Below the pieces are notes generated by a model. That model was given only the letters and a program-made list of their open reading frames with translations, did not search any database and was not told where the DNA came from. From Clostridiales bacterium (GTDB lineage Bacteria; Bacillota; DSM-16504; Desulfitibacterales; JAICDB01): a stretch of DNA of 64,000 bases. The stretch is taken from contig JAICDB010000003.1 in assembly GCA_020063565.1 (NCBI GenBank), forward strand, positions 62,001 through 126,000. Direction: 5' to 3'. Of this stretch, positions 27,340 to 38,671 are shown piece by piece (the stretch's first letter is position 1; each line of letters opens with the position of its first letter). Made by a program: the position numbers and the translations under genes.

Positions 27340-28920
27340 ATGTCTGAAGGAAAAACAGTAGCCAGGGCTGCTGGCTTCATCATGATAACTATGATAATTT
27401 CCCGGATATTAGGTTACATCCGGGATGTTGTAATATATGCCAAGTTTGGTCAAAACAGAATAACTGACGCATATAATGCTGCATTTTCTGTTCCGGATTT
27501 TCTTTATATGCTTCTTGTGGGAGGTGCTTTAAGTTCCGCATTTATACCCGTTTTTTCTAGTTATATAGTAACAGACAAAGAAAAAGATGCGTGGGAAGTT
27601 GCAAGCATTATCTTCAATATTATAATGATTTTAATGGTATTGGGTATTGTTTTTGGAATCATATTTACACCGCAACTAATCACACTTTTAGTGCCCGGTT
27701 TTACAGGTGATGCTTTTGACCTAACTGTGTTTCTGACAAGAATTATGTTTTTTCAAGTTTTTTTTATGGGTTTAAGCGGCATTTCTGTTGGCATTTTAAA
27801 CTCGTATAAACATTTTACTGCTCCTGCTATCGGGTCAGTGCTTTATAATCTTGGTATTATAATAGTAGGATTAGTTTTATCTCCTTTTATTGGCATAGCA
27901 GCTTTTTCCATAGGGGTTGTGTCCGGGGCAGCCATGAACTTTGGTGTGCAGTTGCCTGTTCTTTTGAGGAAAGGTTTAAGATATAAATTTAGCTTCAATT
28001 TAAAACATCCCGGTGTTAAAAAAATATTTGCACTGATGTTTCCTGTTTTAATAGGTTTATCGGTAACCCATTTCAATCTTTTTGTTAATCAAAATTTGGC
28101 CTCTACCCTGCGGCCGGGTATTGTAGCTGCCTTAAGGACAGGACAGAGATTAATGCAGCTTCCCATTGGAGTTTTTGCAATAGCAATTGCAGTTGCAATT
28201 TTCCCAACCTTAACCGGTAATATTGCCAGAGGAGAAATGCAGCAATTTAAAAAGAACATGTCCCTGGGGGTTCGGTCGGTTATTTTTGTAACCCTGCCTG
28301 CTGCGGCGGGTTTGATGGCCCTAAGGGTTCCTCTTATCAGGCTGCTTTTTGAACAGGGGATGTTTACCCATGCAAATACATTGGCCACAGCCCATGCTCT
28401 TTATTACTACTCAATAGGCCTTTTTGCCTATTCTGCTATTCAAGTTCTCAACCGGACCTTTTATGCGCTCCATGATACAAAAACCCCCGTGGCAACCGGT
28501 GTTCTTACTATAGCGATAAATATCTGGCTTAACTTTGTATTGTTGGATATTTTGGGGCACGGTGGTTTGGCGCTTGCCTATTCACTGGCGGGTATATTTA
28601 ATATGGTAGCTCTTTTAGTAATATTAAGGTTAAAAATTGGCGGAATTGATGGGAAAAGAATGCTTATTTCCTTCTTCCAGAGTGTTTTTGCTTCAATAGC
28701 AATGGGGTTGCCCCTTTATTATATTGCAGGCTTTTTAGAAAAGTGGATAGACGTTTCAATAAAGCTGGGACAGTTTATCCAGGTTATTTTAGGAATAGCA
28801 ATAGGAACCGTTATTTATGCAGTTATTGTATCCTTATTTAAAATGGAAGAAGCGGATATGGTTCTGGGGATATTAAAACGTAAGTTTAAGATTAAAAAAC
28901 GTAAGAAAGAAAATGTATGA
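27340..28920 (+). CDS. murJ: Lipid II flippase MurJ
   Basis: AAGFIMITMIISRILGYIRDVVIYAKFGQ...DAYNAAFSVPDFLYMLLVGGALSSAFIPVF. Confidence 0.93.
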   Translation: MSEGKTVARAAGFIMITMIISRILGYIRDVVIYAKFGQNRITDAYNAAFSVPDFLYMLLVGGALSSAFIPVFSSYIVTDKEKDAWEVASIIFNIIMILMVLGIVFGIIFTPQLITLLVPGFTGDAFDLTVFLTRIMFFQVFFMGLSGISVGILNSYKHFTAPAIGSVLYNLGIIIVGLVLSPFIGIAAFSIGVVSGAAMNFGVQLPVLLRKGLRYKFSFNLKHPGVKKIFALMFPVLIGLSVTHFNLFVNQNLASTLRPGIVAALRTGQRLMQLPIGVFAIAIAVAIFPTLTGNIARGEMQQFKKNMSLGVRSVIFVTLPAAAGLMALRVPLIRLLFEQGMFTHANTLATAHALYYYSIGLFAYSAIQVLNRTFYALHDTKTPVATGVLTIAINIWLNFVLLDILGHGGLALAYSLAGIFNMVALLVILRLKIGGIDGKRMLISFFQSVFASIAMGLPLYYIAGFLEKWIDVSIKLGQFIQVILGIAIGTVIYAVIVSLFKMEEADMVLGILKRKFKIKKRKKENV

Positions 28921-28990
28921 GGTTGCCTGCTTTAAATAGCAGGTGTTATAATTTAGAGTATGTATTTTGTGGTGAAAATGAGGTGAAAAA

Positions 28991-30811
28991 GTGAGTAGCA
29001 ATAATGAATGGCAGAATAGAATACGTAACTTTTGTATAATTGCTCATATAGATCATGGCAAGTCAACACTTGCTGATAGACTGCTGCAAAAAACCGGTTC
29101 TGTTACTGACCGTGAGATGGCAGATCAATTTTTGGATCAAATGGACCTGGAAAGGGAACGCGGAATTACAATTAAGCTCCAAGCAGTAAGGATGGAATAC
29201 CAGGCCCAGGACGGAGAGCGTTACATGTTAAACCTGATTGATACTCCCGGGCATGTTGACTTTTCCTATGAGGTTAGCCGCAGTCTTGCTGCGTGTGAAG
29301 GAGCTTTGCTTGTGGTAGATGCAGCCCAGGGTATCCAGGCACAGACACTGGCTAATGTTTATCTTGCTTTGGAGCACGATTTGGAAATAATACCTGTAAT
29401 CAATAAGATAGATTTGCCAAGTGCTGACCCGGACAGGGTCAAGAGGGAAATTGAAGAATATATTGGCCTGGATTCTTCTGAAGCAATATATGCTTCTGCA
29501 AAGACAGGAGAAGGTACCGATGAAATACTGGAGGCAATAGTTAAGAGAATACCCGCGCCGCAAGGTGAAGTAGATAAGCCTTTAAAGGCGCTTATTTTTG
29601 ATTCACATTTTGACTCCTATAAAGGCGCTGTTCCCTATATTAGAATTATGGAAGGTAAGGTCCAAAAGGGAACCCAAATTAAAATGATGTCAAGTGGAAA
29701 AACCTTTGAGGTAAATGAAGTTGGTATTTTCACCCCTGCCTTAAAAATAGTTGATGCTCTCTATGCCGGGCAGGTTGGTTTTTTAACTGCAAGCATCAAA
29801 AATGTTGGAGACACCAGGGTGGGAGATACAATCACTGACGCTAAAAATCCCACCTCTCAACCATTACCCGGTTATAAAAGGGCTACTCCAATGGTATTTT
29901 GCGGACTATACCCGGTGGACAGTGCCGACTATGAAGATTTAAGGGATGCTTTGGAAAGGCTGAAGTTAAATGATGCTTCCCTTACCTATGAGCCTGAAAA
30001 TTCCATTGCGCTGGGATTTGGATTTAGGTGCGGCTTTTTAGGTCTTCTGCACATGGAAATTATTCAGGAACGCCTTGAAAGGGAATTTGACTTGAACCTC
30101 ATCACCACTGCACCAAGTGTTATTTACCAGGTGCTCATGGAAAATGGTGAGGTGAAAAGTATTGATAACCCGGCAGGTCTACCCCCTGCGGGAGAGATTA
30201 AGGAGATAAGGGAACCAGTGGTAAAGGCAACTATTATGGTGCCTGATGATTTTGTAGGGCCCACCATGGAACTTTGCCAGGAACGCAGGGGAGAATATAA
30301 AAACCTGGAATATATGTCTGAGCAAAGGGTAGTTATCACTTATGAAATTCCATTGAGTGAAATTGTTTACGACTTTTTTGACCAGTTAAAATCTCGCACT
30401 AAAGGGTATGCATCTTTAGACTACGAGTTAATCGGTTATAAGGCCAGCGACTTGGTGAAACTAGATATACTTGTTAACGGGGAACCGGTAGATGCACTGT
30501 CATTTATTGTTCACAGGGATAAGGCATACTATAAAGGTCAAAATCTTGCACGCAAATTAAAGGAACTTATTCCTAGGCAATTGTTTGAAGTGCCTATTCA
30601 AGCTGCAATAGGAAGTAAGGTAATAGCCAGAACAAATGTGAAAGCTTTGAGAAAAAGTGTCCTTGATAAATGTTACGGCGGGGACGTTACCAGGAAGAAA
30701 AAATTGCTTGAAAAACAAAAAGCCGGTAAAAAGCGCATGAAGCAGGTTGGTAATGTGGAAATTCCTCAAGAAGCATTTATGGCGGTGTTGAGTGTTGGAG
30801 ATGATGACTAG
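28991..30811 (+). CDS. lepA: Elongation factor 4 (LepA)
   Basis: [21 protein letters not shown]...[21 protein letters not shown]. Confidence 0.97.
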   Translation: MSSNNEWQNRIRNFCIIAHIDHGKSTLADRLLQKTGSVTDREMADQFLDQMDLERERGITIKLQAVRMEYQAQDGERYMLNLIDTPGHVDFSYEVSRSLAACEGALLVVDAAQGIQAQTLANVYLALEHDLEIIPVINKIDLPSADPDRVKREIEEYIGLDSSEAIYASAKTGEGTDEILEAIVKRIPAPQGEVDKPLKALIFDSHFDSYKGAVPYIRIMEGKVQKGTQIKMMSSGKTFEVNEVGIFTPALKIVDALYAGQVGFLTASIKNVGDTRVGDTITDAKNPTSQPLPGYKRATPMVFCGLYPVDSADYEDLRDALERLKLNDASLTYEPENSIALGFGFRCGFLGLLHMEIIQERLEREFDLNLITTAPSVIYQVLMENGEVKSIDNPAGLPPAGEIKEIREPVVKATIMVPDDFVGPTMELCQERRGEYKNLEYMSEQRVVITYEIPLSEIVYDFFDQLKSRTKGYASLDYELIGYKASDLVKLDILVNGEPVDALSFIVHRDKAYYKGQNLARKLKELIPRQLFEVPIQAAIGSKVIARTNVKALRKSVLDKCYGGDVTRKKKLLEKQKAGKKRMKQVGNVEIPQEAFMAVLSVGDDD

Positions 30812-31937
30812 AGGGATTTATGTTCATATTCCTTTTTGCATTAAAAAGTGTAATTACTGCGACTTCGTATCGTTTCCATCCCCTGATAAGGAAACTCTGC
30901 TTGACTATTTGCAGTGTTTAAAAAAAGAAATAAAACTTTATAGTATTAAATATTATAATAAAAAGTTTACGTCGGTATATTTCGGCGGTGGAACACCTAC
31001 TATTTTAGATGTTTCACACTTGAAAGAGCTACTGGATATAATAAAATCGAACTTTAATATTGCTAACTCCTCCGAAATTACTGTGGAGGCAAATCCGGGA
31101 ACATTGGAGTTTAAAAAGGTAAAGGAATTAAAGGATGCCGGCTTTAATAGGATTTCCATAGGAGTTCAATCCACTTCAGATAAATTTCTTAAAGAAATGG
31201 GTAGGGTTCACACCGCAAGTGATGTCAAGGAATCTTTAAAATTTATCAGGAGGGCAGGCTTTGAAAACGTAAATGTTGATTTGATATATGGCCTGCCTGC
31301 TCAAACACTCTCCGGATGGCTGCACACATTACAGGAAATAGTTGCTGAAAAGCCTCCCCACATAGCAGCTTATGGACTTAAGATAGAAAAGGAAACTTAC
31401 TGGGGGCGCCTCTTTGAAGAAGGGAACCTTTTACTACCTGATGAAGATGAAGTATATAATATGTATGTAGAAGCGGGTAATTTTCTTAAAAAAAACGGCT
31501 ATGTCCATTATGAAATTTCCAACTGGGCAAAACCCGGTTATGAAAGCAAACACAACAAAGTTTACTGGCTTACCGGGGAGTATTTGGGTATAGGATTGAA
31601 TGCAGCTTCATATCTGGATGGTACCAGATTTACAAATACCGAATCGTTAAAGAAATATATCCAACAGATAAAAATGAGTAACTTTCCCATAAGGGAAAGC
31701 TACCGTTTAAGTAAAGAGGAACAAATGTCGGAAGCCATGATAATGGCGCTCAGACTCCGCGAAGGTGTGAGAAAGGATTTTTTTAAAAAACGTTTTGGTT
31801 GTTTTCCGGAAGATGTCTATGGAAAGCAAATAAAAAAGTTAGTTAAATTAGGACTGTTAAAGGAAGATTTGCATACACTAAGATTGACGGAAAAGGGCTT
31901 TCCATTGGCCAATATTGCAATGGTTGAATTTGTTTAA
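30801..31937 (+). CDS. hemW: Heme chaperone HemW (radical SAM, HemN-like)
   Basis: [21 protein letters not shown]; start uncertain (30792/30801/30804). Confidence 0.93.
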   Translation: MMTRGIYVHIPFCIKKCNYCDFVSFPSPDKETLLDYLQCLKKEIKLYSIKYYNKKFTSVYFGGGTPTILDVSHLKELLDIIKSNFNIANSSEITVEANPGTLEFKKVKELKDAGFNRISIGVQSTSDKFLKEMGRVHTASDVKESLKFIRRAGFENVNVDLIYGLPAQTLSGWLHTLQEIVAEKPPHIAAYGLKIEKETYWGRLFEEGNLLLPDEDEVYNMYVEAGNFLKKNGYVHYEISNWAKPGYESKHNKVYWLTGEYLGIGLNAASYLDGTRFTNTESLKKYIQQIKMSNFPIRESYRLSKEEQMSEAMIMALRLREGVRKDFFKKRFGCFPEDVYGKQIKKLVKLGLLKEDLHTLRLTEKGFPLANIAMVEFV

Positions 31938-31940
31938 TTC

Positions 31941-31970
31941 TTGACAAATGGGAAGATCTAGTGGTATTTT
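31941..31970 (+). promoter_or_regulatory. Probable sigma-A promoter for hrcA operon
   Basis: ttgaca - 18 nt - tatttt. Confidence 0.5.
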
Positions 31971-31982
31971 TATAGTGTAATC

Positions 31983-32009
31983 TTAGCACTCAACAGTCCT
32001 GAGTGCTAA
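31983..32009 (+). promoter_or_regulatory. CIRCE operator (HrcA binding site)
   Basis: TTAGCACTC-aacagtcct-GAGTGCTAA, exact consensus arms with 9-nt spacer. Confidence 0.97.
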
Positions 32010-32024
32010 CAAGAAGGTGATACC

Positions 32025-33056
32025 ATGCCGATGGATGAAAGAAAGCATCGGGTTTTACAGGCAATTATTCAGGATTATATTACTACTGCTGAACCAGTTG
32101 GTTCAAGAAGTATTGCACGTAAATATGACCTGGGGGTTAGTCCGGCTACCATTAGGAATGAGATGGCGGATCTGGAAGAAATGGGCTATTTGGAACAACC
32201 ATACACTTCTGCAGGAAGGGTGCCATCTGATAAGGGTTATCGATTTTATGTGGACTGTATTATGGAAAAAGACCAACTTAGTGAGGCTGAAGAAAATTTC
32301 ATAAAGATGCAATTTGCAAAAAAGATGGAAGAGATCGAAGAAGTAATTAAAAAAACCAGCGATCTTCTATCTCAGCTTACCCAGTATACTGCTTTGGTTC
32401 TAGGACCAAACTTGAGTAGTAGTATATTCCGTTATGTACAAATGTCCTTAATTGAAACCGGTAAAGCGCTTCTTGTAATAGTAACCCAAACAGGATCGGT
32501 AAAGCATAAGATAATGGATGTACCTGCAAACTTTTCTCAAAAGGATCTTAATAAGGTTTCCATGGTATTAAACAGCAAACTGAAGGGCATAGCCTTTGAA
32601 AAGGTTAAAAAATCTGTTTTAGATGAAATCTACAATGAATTAATCAAGGAGAAGATTCTTCTAGAAACTGTTCTTGAAATATTAAATAATACTTTAAATA
32701 ACAGTAATACGGAAAATATATTTTTGGGAGGGACTTTAAACATCCTCAACCAGCCTGAATTTAGAGATGTAGAAAAAATAAAATCTATTTTGGGGATACT
32801 TGAAGAAAAGGATATTTTGCGAAAGCTCATGCAGTATAATGACAAAATGGATGGTATAACCGTAAAAATTGGGGAAGAAAACCCCTTTGAGGAAGTTCGT
32901 AATTGCAGTCTTATAACTGCTACTTACCACATGAATGGAGAAGTTGTAGGTTCCATTGGCATACTGGGACCTACTCGCATGAAATATTCTAAAACTATTG
33001 CACTGGTTGAGTATATCACACAGGTTCTTTCCAATACATTAAGTAATGGCAAGTAA
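32025..33056 (+). CDS. hrcA: Heat-inducible transcription repressor HrcA
   Basis: MDERKHRVLQAIIQDYITTAEPVGSRSIARKYDLGVSPATIRNEMADLEEMGYL. Confidence 0.96.
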   Translation: MPMDERKHRVLQAIIQDYITTAEPVGSRSIARKYDLGVSPATIRNEMADLEEMGYLEQPYTSAGRVPSDKGYRFYVDCIMEKDQLSEAEENFIKMQFAKKMEEIEEVIKKTSDLLSQLTQYTALVLGPNLSSSIFRYVQMSLIETGKALLVIVTQTGSVKHKIMDVPANFSQKDLNKVSMVLNSKLKGIAFEKVKKSVLDEIYNELIKEKILLETVLEILNNTLNNSNTENIFLGGTLNILNQPEFRDVEKIKSILGILEEKDILRKLMQYNDKMDGITVKIGEENPFEEVRNCSLITATYHMNGEVVGSIGILGPTRMKYSKTIALVEYITQVLSNTLSNGK

Positions 33057-33084
33057 AATGGATCAGTGAAAGTAGGTGGAGTGA

Positions 33085-33720
33085 ATGAAAGAAAATGGAA
33101 ATGGAGAACTTAAAGATGATGTAAAAAAAGAGATTAATGGGGAAGAAACTCAACAAGAAGAGATTACAGAAAAAACAGCTACTTCCGAAGAACGTAAAAA
33201 AACTGAGGAAGCAGCTTCAGAAATGACACTTCAAGAATGCTTTGAAGTAATTAAAAATTTGCATACTGATTTGGAGAATGCTCAAAGGGAAAAAGAAGAA
33301 AGTATATTCCACCTCCAGAGACTACAAGCAGAATTTGATAATTTTCGCAAGCGTACCCGCAAAGAAAAAGAAGAACTGGTTAAGAGTGCAAATGCAGAAC
33401 TTATCCAGAACATTTTACCCATAATTGATAACTTTGACAGGGCGTTAGAAGCCGGAAAAGAGCAATTTGGTGAAACCTCCTTTTATGAGGGAGTAAAGAT
33501 GATTTATAATGGTCTGTATGATGTTTTGCAAAAAGTCGGTTTACAACCCATAGATGCTGTGGGTTGCAACTTTGACCCTGAAAAGCATCAAGCTGTTATG
33601 CAGGTCGAAGCAAGTAGTGAATATCCCGATAATACTGTGGTTGAGGAATTACAAAAGGGATATTTGTTGAATGATAAAGTTTTACGACCTTCAATGGTTA
33701 AAGTAGCAAAAGATAATTAA
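33085..33720 (+). CDS. grpE: Nucleotide exchange factor GrpE
   Basis: LQAEFDNFRKRTRKEKEEL...ILPIIDNFDRALE; operon position. Confidence 0.95.
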   Translation: MKENGNGELKDDVKKEINGEETQQEEITEKTATSEERKKTEEAASEMTLQECFEVIKNLHTDLENAQREKEESIFHLQRLQAEFDNFRKRTRKEKEELVKSANAELIQNILPIIDNFDRALEAGKEQFGETSFYEGVKMIYNGLYDVLQKVGLQPIDAVGCNFDPEKHQAVMQVEASSEYPDNTVVEELQKGYLLNDKVLRPSMVKVAKDN

Positions 33721-33741
33721 ATACACAGGAGGTAGATTGAG

Positions 33742-35589
33742 ATGGGAAAAGTCTTAGGAATAGACCTGGGAACAACCAATTCTTGCATGGCAGTCATGGA
33801 GGGTGGCGAAGCCACTGTAATACCCAATGCGGAAGGAAACAGGACAACACCTTCGGTTGTGGCATTTACAAAGGATGGAGAAAGACTTGTTGGTGAGGTT
33901 GCCAAAAGACAGGCAATTACTAACCCTGATGGTACAGTTATTTCCATTAAAAGACATATGGGAACAGATTATAAAGTGGATATAAACGGTAAAAAGTATA
34001 CTCCGCAGGAAATCAGCGCCATGATTCTTCAAAAACTTAAAGCTGATGCGGAAAACTATCTCGGCGAAAAGGTTACCCAGGCTGTAATTACAGTACCTGC
34101 TTACTTTACAGACAGCCAAAGACAGGCTACAAAGGATGCAGGTAAAATTGCCGGACTTGAAGTGTTAAGAATTATAAATGAGCCTACAGCTGCATCTCTG
34201 GCGTACGGTTTAGATAAAGAAGATGATCAAACAATTCTTGTCTTTGACCTTGGTGGAGGTACCTTTGATGTTTCCATTCTGGAGCTTGGGGATGGAGTTT
34301 TTGAAGTAAAAGCTACCAGTGGTAACAACAGGCTGGGAGGAGATGATTTCGACCAGAGAATTATCGATTATTTGGTAGACCAATTTAAAAAGCAAGAGGG
34401 AGTTGACCTCTCCAAGGATAAGATGGCCCTGCAAAGATTGAAAGAAGCTGCTGAGAAAGCTAAAAAAGAACTTTCTTCAGTAACTACCACAAATATAAAT
34501 CTACCGTTTATTACAGCTACGCAAGAAGGACCGAAGCACCTTGACGTAACCCTATCCAGAGCTAAATTTAATGAATTGACTTCTGATCTTGTTGAAAAGA
34601 CAATGGGTCCTACACGTCAGGCGCTTTCTGATGCCGGTTTGAAACCTGGTGATATCGATAAGGTTATTTTAGTTGGTGGTTCTACCAGAATACCTGCTGT
34701 ACAGGAAGCCATTAGAAAGGAACTTGGTAAAGAACCCCATAAAGGTATCAACCCTGACGAGTGCGTTGCAATTGGCGCTGCTATCCAGGGTGGGGTTTTG
34801 GCAGGAGAAGTAAAGGATGTACTCCTCTTGGATGTTACTCCACTGTCCCTGGGTATTGAAACACTGGGCGGAGTATTTACCAAGCTTATTGAACGCAATA
34901 CTACAATTCCAACTTCCAAGAGCCAGATTTTCTCAACTGCAGCTGATAACCAAACTGCCGTAGATATCCACGTGCTGCAGGGAGAAAGATCCATGGCTAA
35001 GGATAATAAAACTTTAGGGCGCTTCCAGTTGACCGGAATTCCACCTGCGCCAAGAGGTATACCGCAGATTGAAGTAACATTTGATATAGATGCTAATGGT
35101 ATTGTTCATGTATCTGCAACGGATAAGGGAACAGGTAAGAAACAGGAAATTACAATAACTGATTCCGGTGGATTGTCAGAGGAAGAAATTGATAGAATGG
35201 TCAAAAATGCTGAAAAATATGCAGAAGAAGATAAAAAGAGAAAGGAAATGGTTGAGGCTAAAAACCAGGCAGACAGCTTGATTTATCAAGCTGATAAGAC
35301 AGTTAAAGATTTCAAAGATAAAGCTGATCAAAGTGATATAGATAAAATTGAATCTGCCAAGAAAGAACTGCAAAAAATACTTGATGGAGATGATATTGAA
35401 GCTATCAAGTCAAAAACTGAAGCTCTCTCGCAGGCTGTCTTTGGCTTGACATCTAAGATATACCAGCAGCAAGGGCAAGCCGGAGACGGAGCTAATCCTG
35501 CAGGAGATGCCGGAGGAGGTACCTCAGGCCAGGATGATAATGTAGTTGATGCAGATTACGAAGTAACGGATGATGATGAGAAAAAATAA
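33742..35589 (+). CDS. dnaK: Chaperone DnaK
   Basis: [42 protein letters not shown]. Confidence 0.98.
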   Translation: MGKVLGIDLGTTNSCMAVMEGGEATVIPNAEGNRTTPSVVAFTKDGERLVGEVAKRQAITNPDGTVISIKRHMGTDYKVDINGKKYTPQEISAMILQKLKADAENYLGEKVTQAVITVPAYFTDSQRQATKDAGKIAGLEVLRIINEPTAASLAYGLDKEDDQTILVFDLGGGTFDVSILELGDGVFEVKATSGNNRLGGDDFDQRIIDYLVDQFKKQEGVDLSKDKMALQRLKEAAEKAKKELSSVTTTNINLPFITATQEGPKHLDVTLSRAKFNELTSDLVEKTMGPTRQALSDAGLKPGDIDKVILVGGSTRIPAVQEAIRKELGKEPHKGINPDECVAIGAAIQGGVLAGEVKDVLLLDVTPLSLGIETLGGVFTKLIERNTTIPTSKSQIFSTAADNQTAVDIHVLQGERSMAKDNKTLGRFQLTGIPPAPRGIPQIEVTFDIDANGIVHVSATDKGTGKKQEITITDSGGLSEEEIDRMVKNAEKYAEEDKKRKEMVEAKNQADSLIYQADKTVKDFKDKADQSDIDKIESAKKELQKILDGDDIEAIKSKTEALSQAVFGLTSKIYQQQGQAGDGANPAGDAGGGTSGQDDNVVDADYEVTDDDEKK

Positions 35590-35603
35590 CTTGTAAAAAT
35601 GCG

Positions 35604-35631
35604 TGTTCGAAAAGGAGCGGCTTTTCGAACA
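35604..35631. repeat. Palindromic intergenic element, best copy
   Basis: TGTTCGAAAAG-gagcgg-CTTTTCGAACA followed by TCCTTTTA; related copies near 3731, 17437 and 54454. Confidence 0.6.
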
Positions 35632-35640
35632 TCCTTTTAT

Positions 35641-35770
35641 AGTTAGAAGGGGTACAGGGGGCTCATGCAGCCCCCTGTAAAGTGTTCATCCCGTTCTAAC
35701 TGGCGGTAAGAACCTGATTCGTTCAATTAACTTTTAGTGGGGGATAGAAAATCCCACTGAAAGAAGTTTC
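35641..35770 (+). other. Hairpin-rich intergenic region between dnaK and dnaJ
   Basis: Nested stem agttagaa/ttctaact with tacagggggct/agccccctgta, then aacttttagtggg/cccactgaaagaagtt. Confidence 0.55.
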
Positions 35771-35800
35771 ACTTTATTGTGTATTTAGCAGGCAGAAGGG

Positions 35801-36940
35801 GTGTTTTTTTTGAGTAAAAGGGACTATTACGAAGTACTGGGGGTTTCCCGGGATGCTTCGCAGGAAGAAATAAAAAAAGCATATCGAAAACTGGCCCGCA
35901 AATACCATCCTGATGTTAATCCCGGAGATAAAAGTGCAGAAGAAAAGTTTAAAGAAGTTAAAGAAGCGTATGATGTTTTGAGTAATCCTGATAAAAGGGC
36001 TCGTTATGATCAATTCGGCCATGCAGGTACGGATGATAATGGTTTTGGCGGAGCAGACTTTGGAGATTTCGGCGGTTTTGGAGATATATTTGATATGTTT
36101 TTTGGCGGGGGCGGTTTTGGCGGTGGCAGAGCCCGTCAAAATGCACCTCGCAAAGGTAGTGATCTCAGGGTTGATTTAGAAATAACTTTTGAAGAAGCTG
36201 CTTTTGGTACCAAAAAAGAGGTAACGGTTCCCCGCCTGGAGGAGTGTCCGGAATGTAACGGTTCAGGGACATCTCCGGGTACCCATCCCGAAACATGTGA
36301 CGTATGCAAGGGAACAGGCCAGGTGAGAATAAATCAAAAAACACCTTTTGGTCATTTCCAAACCATTAAAACATGTACTGAATGTCATGGTACCGGTAAA
36401 ATCAATAGACATCCCTGCGATAAATGTTATGGACAGGGCCGTGTGAGACGCAGACGGAAGATTAAAGTCGAGATACCTGCAGGTGTTGACGATGGCGCTC
36501 GCCTCAGGATAGCAGGTGAAGGTGAGGCAGGTACTAATGGAGGACCGGCGGGAGACTTGTATGTCTTTATCACAATTAAACCCCATGAAATCTTTTCACG
36601 TGATGGTTATGATGTTTACTGTGAAATACCTGTAGACTTTGTGCAAGCTGCTTTAGGTAGTGAAATTAAGGTGCCTACACTGGATGGAAAAGTAAAATTC
36701 ACTATTCCTGAAGGAACTCAAAGCGGTACATCTTTCCGCTTAAAGGGGAAAGGTATTCCCAGACTTAACGGAGGCGGCAGGGGAGACCAGTATGTAAAGG
36801 TTAAAGTAATAACACTTACAAATCTTTCTGAAAAACAAAAGAGGATTTTGAGACAATTTGCAGAAACATTGACTGATAGCAATCGTAATGTCAAGGAGAA
36901 GGGATTTTTCCAGAGGTTTAAGGACGCGTTTATGGGTTAA
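35801..36940 (+). CDS. dnaJ: Chaperone DnaJ
   Basis: [38 protein letters not shown], four CxxCxGxG repeats; start may be TTG at 35810. Confidence 0.97.
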   Translation: MFFLSKRDYYEVLGVSRDASQEEIKKAYRKLARKYHPDVNPGDKSAEEKFKEVKEAYDVLSNPDKRARYDQFGHAGTDDNGFGGADFGDFGGFGDIFDMFFGGGGFGGGRARQNAPRKGSDLRVDLEITFEEAAFGTKKEVTVPRLEECPECNGSGTSPGTHPETCDVCKGTGQVRINQKTPFGHFQTIKTCTECHGTGKINRHPCDKCYGQGRVRRRRKIKVEIPAGVDDGARLRIAGEGEAGTNGGPAGDLYVFITIKPHEIFSRDGYDVYCEIPVDFVQAALGSEIKVPTLDGKVKFTIPEGTQSGTSFRLKGKGIPRLNGGGRGDQYVKVKVITLTNLSEKQKRILRQFAETLTDSNRNVKEKGFFQRFKDAFMG

Positions 36941-36985
36941 AATGGTAATGTACAGCCCGTTAAATTTTCTATAAGGAGTTAACCT

Positions 36986-37918
36986 ATGAAATGGCAAGAA
37001 ATTAGTATTACAACAACTGAGTGTATGCAAGATGCAGTTACCAACATTTTTTATGAAGTTGGGGCAGGCGGGGTTGTTATTGAAGATCCCAATGTAGTTG
37101 CCCGTTATCTGGAAGAAAAAACGTGGGATTATTATGAACTTCCCGAGGAGATACTCCAGGCGGAAAATGTTGTTATTAAAGGTTATTTGCCAATGGATGA
37201 TAAGCTCCCTGATCGCATGGAAGAATTAAAGCTCAAGTTAGAAGCTTTACGGGAGTATTTTGATGATTACTATGGTGAAATATCTACTGCCCAAATTCTT
37301 GAAAAGGATTGGGCTAATGCCTGGAAGGCTTATTATAAGCCTCATAAAGTGGGTAAAAGAATTATAGTTATACCTTCATGGGAAAACTATAATTTAAAGG
37401 ATGGAGAAATTCCCATTTATCTTGATCCGGGAATGGCCTTTGGAACCGGAACTCATCCCACTACTGAGCTCTGCCTGAAAGCCATGGAACGCTATTTGAA
37501 AAAAGGAGATTATGTCTATGATATTGGAACCGGATCGGGTATCTTGGCAATTGCCCATGCAAAGCTCGGGGCGAAAAAGGTACTTGCGCGTGATTTGGAT
37601 GATCTGGCTGTAAGAATGGCAACTGAAAACGTCTTTCGCAATAATCTAAGCGAGATAGTGACTGTAGAAAAGGGAGATCTTTTAAAAGGAATTACCAAGC
37701 CTGCCCACCTTATAACTGCAAATATCATCGCAGATGTAATACTAATGTTAATGGAAAGTGCATTTCAACTGTTACATCCCGGGGGTATTTTCATCAGCAG
37801 CGGAATTATAGCGGAAAGATCGGCTGAAGTGCAAAGGGAGCTTTCCCGAACCGGTTTTGAGATAGTGGAGGCTATGACAGACTCCGGCTGGGTAGCGATA
37901 GTTGCACAAAGGAAGTGA
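36986..37918 (+). CDS. prmA: Ribosomal protein L11 methyltransferase
   Basis: LDPGMAFGTGTHPTTELCLKAMERYLKKGDYVYDIGTGSGILAIAHAKLGAKKV. Confidence 0.95.
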   Translation: MKWQEISITTTECMQDAVTNIFYEVGAGGVVIEDPNVVARYLEEKTWDYYELPEEILQAENVVIKGYLPMDDKLPDRMEELKLKLEALREYFDDYYGEISTAQILEKDWANAWKAYYKPHKVGKRIIVIPSWENYNLKDGEIPIYLDPGMAFGTGTHPTTELCLKAMERYLKKGDYVYDIGTGSGILAIAHAKLGAKKVLARDLDDLAVRMATENVFRNNLSEIVTVEKGDLLKGITKPAHLITANIIADVILMLMESAFQLLHPGGIFISSGIIAERSAEVQRELSRTGFEIVEAMTDSGWVAIVAQRK

Positions 37919-37922
37919 TGAT

Positions 37923-38669
37923 TTGCAGCAATTTTTTTTGCCTGAAGGAGCGCTGGAAAAAAATTCAGTCATAATTAGCGGTGAAAATTATAAACATATG
38001 GTTAAAGTATTGAGAATGCAAAAGGGAGATAAAATACTTCTCGCAGACGGAAGCGGTAAGCAGTATGAGGCTGAGATAAAAGAGATTGGTAATGAAAATG
38101 TAGTTGCAGAAATAGTGAAAGAAAAACAGGCAAATACAGAGCCGCCTTTAAAAGTAATTCTGCTTCAGGGTTTACCCAAAAAGGATAAGATGGAATTTAT
38201 AGTTCAAAAGGGAACAGAACTGGGAATGTATTCTCTGATACCTATAGAGTCTGTTAGAACTGTGGTTAAGCTGGACTCTAAAAAGGCTGCCTCTCGAAAA
38301 AACAGGTGGCAAAAAATAGCTTTAGAGGCTGCGAAGCAATGCCGGAGGGCTGTTGTTCCGCAAATTAAAGAAATTTCTTCCCTCAAAGAGGCGCTGACCG
38401 CATTAGATGTAGACCTTATATTATTTCCCTGGGAAGATGAAAAAACTCTCACCTTGAAAGATGCTTTAAAGAATATTGCAAGCGATAAAATAAAATCGGT
38501 AGCTGTTGCCATAGGACCTGAAGGTGGGTGGGCACCTGAGGAAGTCCGACTGGCAAAGGAATTTGGTGCGGAACTAGTTAGTTTAGGACCGCGAATTTTA
38601 AGAACAGAAACGGCAGGAATAGCGGCAATTACCATGCTTTTATACCAGCTGGGAGATTTAGGAGGATAA
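37923..38669 (+). CDS. rsmE: 16S rRNA (uracil1498-N3)-methyltransferase
   Basis: C-terminal IGPEGGWAPEEV...LGPRILRTETAGIAAI; TTG start at 37923. Confidence 0.93.
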   Translation: MQQFFLPEGALEKNSVIISGENYKHMVKVLRMQKGDKILLADGSGKQYEAEIKEIGNENVVAEIVKEKQANTEPPLKVILLQGLPKKDKMEFIVQKGTELGMYSLIPIESVRTVVKLDSKKAASRKNRWQKIALEAAKQCRRAVVPQIKEISSLKEALTALDVDLILFPWEDEKTLTLKDALKNIASDKIKSVAVAIGPEGGWAPEEVRLAKEFGAELVSLGPRILRTETAGIAAITMLLYQLGDLGG

Positions 38670-38671
38670 AA

